From Nepenthes gracilis (lineage: Eukaryota; Streptophyta; Magnoliopsida; Caryophyllales; Nepenthaceae): a stretch of DNA of 64,000 bases. The position numbers and the translations under genes are program-made. Of the stretch, positions 62,101 through 64,000 are shown one piece after another; positions within the stretch are counted from its first letter, which is position 1, and each line of letters opens with the position of its first letter. Below the pieces are notes generated by a model. The model had not been told where the DNA came from and ran no database searches. It was given only the letters and a program-made list of their open reading frames with translations. The DNA lies in the NCBI GenBank assembly GCA_033239525.1, contig BSYO01000033.1, positions 5,509,501-5,573,500 of the forward strand, given 5' to 3'.

Positions 62101-63380
62101 CCAGTGAGGTGAAGCCAGCCATTACCAGTAGGATTCCAGCAACCGACTGACATGAAAAGTATCATACTTAAGTAGGTGCCTATGTTTTTTTCCTATTAAG
62201 ATTGACTAGTTTTCATGAGGATAACACAAACAGTAGAAGTATCACTTTTTGTTTAAGATAGAAAATTTATGTACACATTTTTTTTTTTTTTTTTATGTTT
62301 ACACCCCACTGAGTCTAGAATTTTGGTTTATTTTGATATCTTAAAATTTCGATTATTTTTCAGTTTCTTAATGATGCAGTAAGTGATACAGAGATACCAC
62401 TAGAAATCCTGGTTAGACTATAACATAGGTTAGACTATTCTACAATTCAAACCCACATGAATGCATTTGGATATAGTTATTTAAGCCTGGCATCATTCTT
62501 ATCATTCAGGCTATAGTTTCAATTTTGTAAATGAAGAAGCTTGATCAGACTATCAGTGCCTAGACTTACCACTGGAAGATGAAACAGAGATTGCATGCCT
62601 CTATTCTCACTTTCAATCGCCCATAACCGAAGAAAGCCATTGGCAGCTCCAGACACAGCAAGATCACTATTTGGACATACAGCAACAGAACTAACCCAGG
62701 ACTGTGCAGTTGAACATGGATTATCAACCTTTCTGCTATTATCTTCTGCATAAAGGTGAGCATCTTCTCAGCAAATATGGTCAAACAGGAAAAGAAAAGG
62801 TAAGGTATAGTTATTTTTACTGGTGAGAAACCCTTGTATTAAAAAAGGTAGGTGGGGGAATAATATAAACAAATTCCAAAACATGAACTGCATGGAAATG
62901 GGACTAGATACAAATATTTGAATCCTCAGTTTCCTCCAACGAAACCACAATGGAAACGAAGACATCAATTCAACAAGAACACTGCCACCACCCTCAAATG
63001 AACTTGGAAGAGGCAAACCAGCAAGCCACTTGTCAACTAGTGCAGTTTCATGTGGCAGTTTAACTCCATTGAAAAAATTGTTCAGAAGAAAATTAAATAG
63101 CAAGGGTTTCTTCAACTTGTATTAAAGAGCTCTAGAATAAGTAGAAAAAAGATATACCAATATGACCATTTGGAATTTTTGCAATATCAGTTTCTTTCCT
63201 CTCAGTAGACACTAGGGCATGTGCATTTTTAACAATGGAAACAGGCTTCTTTCGCAGCGTACTCCAAAGCTCAATGTTTCCATCATCTGAACCGGAGAAG
63301 AATACATCATCACTAATGAAACAACAGCATTCTAGTGATGAGGCAGGTGCACGAAAGACTAACTGTGACTCCTCTGGAAC
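59115..63380 (-). CDS. RRP9: U3 snoRNP-associated WD40 protein RRP9/U3-55K (YAO-like), 3' part of the gene
   Basis: The last four recognised exons join in phase to 181 codons including the stop: 63380-63158, 62745-62570, 59636-59571 and 59192-59115. The protein is a WD40 repeat end. It reads [93 protein letters not shown], then [19 protein letters not shown] and a short tail. The order VGFVNSLAF, LVAGVGQEHRLGRWWRIKEARN is diagnostic for human RRP9 and its plant homologue YAO. The family is nucleolar, binds the box B/C region of U3 snoRNA and acts in early 18S rRNA processing. N-terminal exons lie beyond position 64000. Transcription converges with the ABCC gene. Confidence 0.92.
59571..59636 (-). 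CDS. RRP9: RRP9 exon (second from the end)
   Basis: Minus-strand exon of 66 bases, [19 protein letters not shown] then IGQ, between AAACAG and CAG/GTGAAG, phase 0. A 2.9-kb intron precedes it. Confidence 0.93.
59637..62569. other. RRP9 intron of 2.9 kb
   Basis: GT-AG intron of the minus-strand gene. AT-rich with a T run at about 62,278-62,294 and a G run near 60,990. No element protein or RNA gene recognised. Confidence 0.5.
62570..62745 (-). CDS. RRP9: RRP9 exon (third from the end)
   Basis: Minus-strand exon of 176 bases after an ATGCAG acceptor; encodes EDNSRK, then [20 protein letters not shown] and [10 protein letters not shown] to HLPV. Donor GTG/GTAAGT, phase 0. Confidence 0.92.
62746..63157. 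other. RRP9 intron between the 223-base and 176-base exons
   Basis: GT-AG intron (minus strand). An open frame across it on the minus strand is chance: the flanking exons join in a different phase. Nothing else seen. Confidence 0.6.
63158..63380 (-). CDS. RRP9: RRP9 exon (fourth from the end)
   Basis: Minus-strand exon of 223 bases after a GCAAAG acceptor, encoding [20 protein letters not shown] to IPNGHI with a WD40 repeat ([12 protein letters not shown]). Ends with one base before a GTATAT donor, joining Glu in the next exon. Confidence 0.9.
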
Positions 63381-64000
63381 CTTTGCAACATGATGAAAGG
63401 AATAACATTAGAGAAGGTAGAGGGGAAAAGATAATAGATAAGAAAAACACAAAAATATGACATCACAGCTGAAGAGCTGGAAAAGAAAATATAGACAACC
63501 ATAAAATATCATGAAGAAAACTCATGGGAATTTTCTGTGAAGAACACTGCATTTTGCTATGAAATAAAGAGCTGGTTTTGAGACCCTAGTATTTTCTTAT
63601 TACAAAGGAACCAGTGCTCTACAATGGGTATTATGTAAACACAAGATCTCCGCAAGTTGTAGTGGTGTTGAAAAATAAGAATTTCTTTCCATAATAACCA
63701 AACAATTCTTCTACTCCATGAAATAAAACATTCCATATCTCTTTGCCAGATTGTCCTACATAGGAATTGCAAATATCTAAGAAATTGAACCATTGGTGAC
63801 ACAAGTATAGATGCATAATATCAATGGAGAAAAAAAAATATTATAAGAAATCAATGAGGGCCACCATCACAACAAAGCTCAGGAACTCCCACGGTGAAAG
63901 AGCAAAATCACAGTAGAAGGCAAACTGAAACCTAAAACCTAGAACCTAAATAAATGAATTAAATCTTTCTGCCTGCATCACATTCATGGTACATTGAAGC
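63381..64000. other. RRP9 upstream intron, running off the window
   Basis: No WD40 sequence could be found here, so the preceding exon should lie beyond the end. AT-rich, with small open frames of no known type. Confidence 0.5.

Noticed and set aside
62768..63115. 115-codon minus frame between RRP9 exons
   Set aside because: Lies in the intron; both flanking exons join perfectly without it, and it lacks WD40 motifs.

Overview
The window is nuclear DNA from a flowering plant, almost certainly a eudicot and probably a woody one with a transposon-rich genome; I cannot name the species. The evidence is AT-rich sequence, GT-AG introns with U-rich tracts, Ty1/copia, Ty3/gypsy and L1-type remnants, and proteins of plant type. 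There is no bacterial, viral or CRISPR-like content.

One gene dominates. Positions 4761-54407 (+) carry a complete full-length ABC transporter of the plant ABCC1/ABCC2 (MRP) group. I could place all 27 coding exons by matching splice sites and reading phase. They join to 4872 nt (1623 residues plus stop), the usual length of this family. The order is TMD0, TMD1, NBD1, linker, TMD2, NBD2, C-terminal tail. The family pumps glutathione, glucuronide and glucoside conjugates and phytochelatin-metal complexes across the vacuolar membrane. About 45 kb of the gene is intron.

Layout: 1-3950 is AT-rich upstream DNA with no gene I can name, though 2560-3140 is a less AT-rich open island. A TATA-like box lies at 3969 and the leader is roughly 4000-4760. 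Introns 3, 7, 8, 9, 11 and 12 hold decayed retroelements: copia pol in introns 3, 7 and 12, copia gag in 7 and 11, gypsy integrase in 7, gypsy gag in 8 and an L1-type LINE in 9. All but the gypsy integrase lie antisense to the host gene. Intron 15 holds what looks like a stack of nested elements, and intron 14 begins with a long TA/TGTA microsatellite. Exons 16-27 (44.5-54.4 kb) are packed more tightly.

Downstream, 55170-58440 is an LTR element with a gag-like start, a truncated 3' LTR and an unexplained interior. At 59115-63380 (-), convergent with the transporter, lie the last four recognised exons of a WD40 gene for the U3 snoRNP protein RRP9/U3-55K (YAO in Arabidopsis); its 5' part lies beyond the window.

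The two host genes have unrelated roles, vacuolar detoxification and pre-rRNA processing, and nothing suggests they work together. I found no new biological system. The points most worth checking are the GC-AG intron 11, the duplicated 3' splice region before exon 10, the tiny exons 3 and 7, the orientation bias of intronic retroelements, the nested elements of intron 15, and the antisense open frame inside the downstream LTR element.
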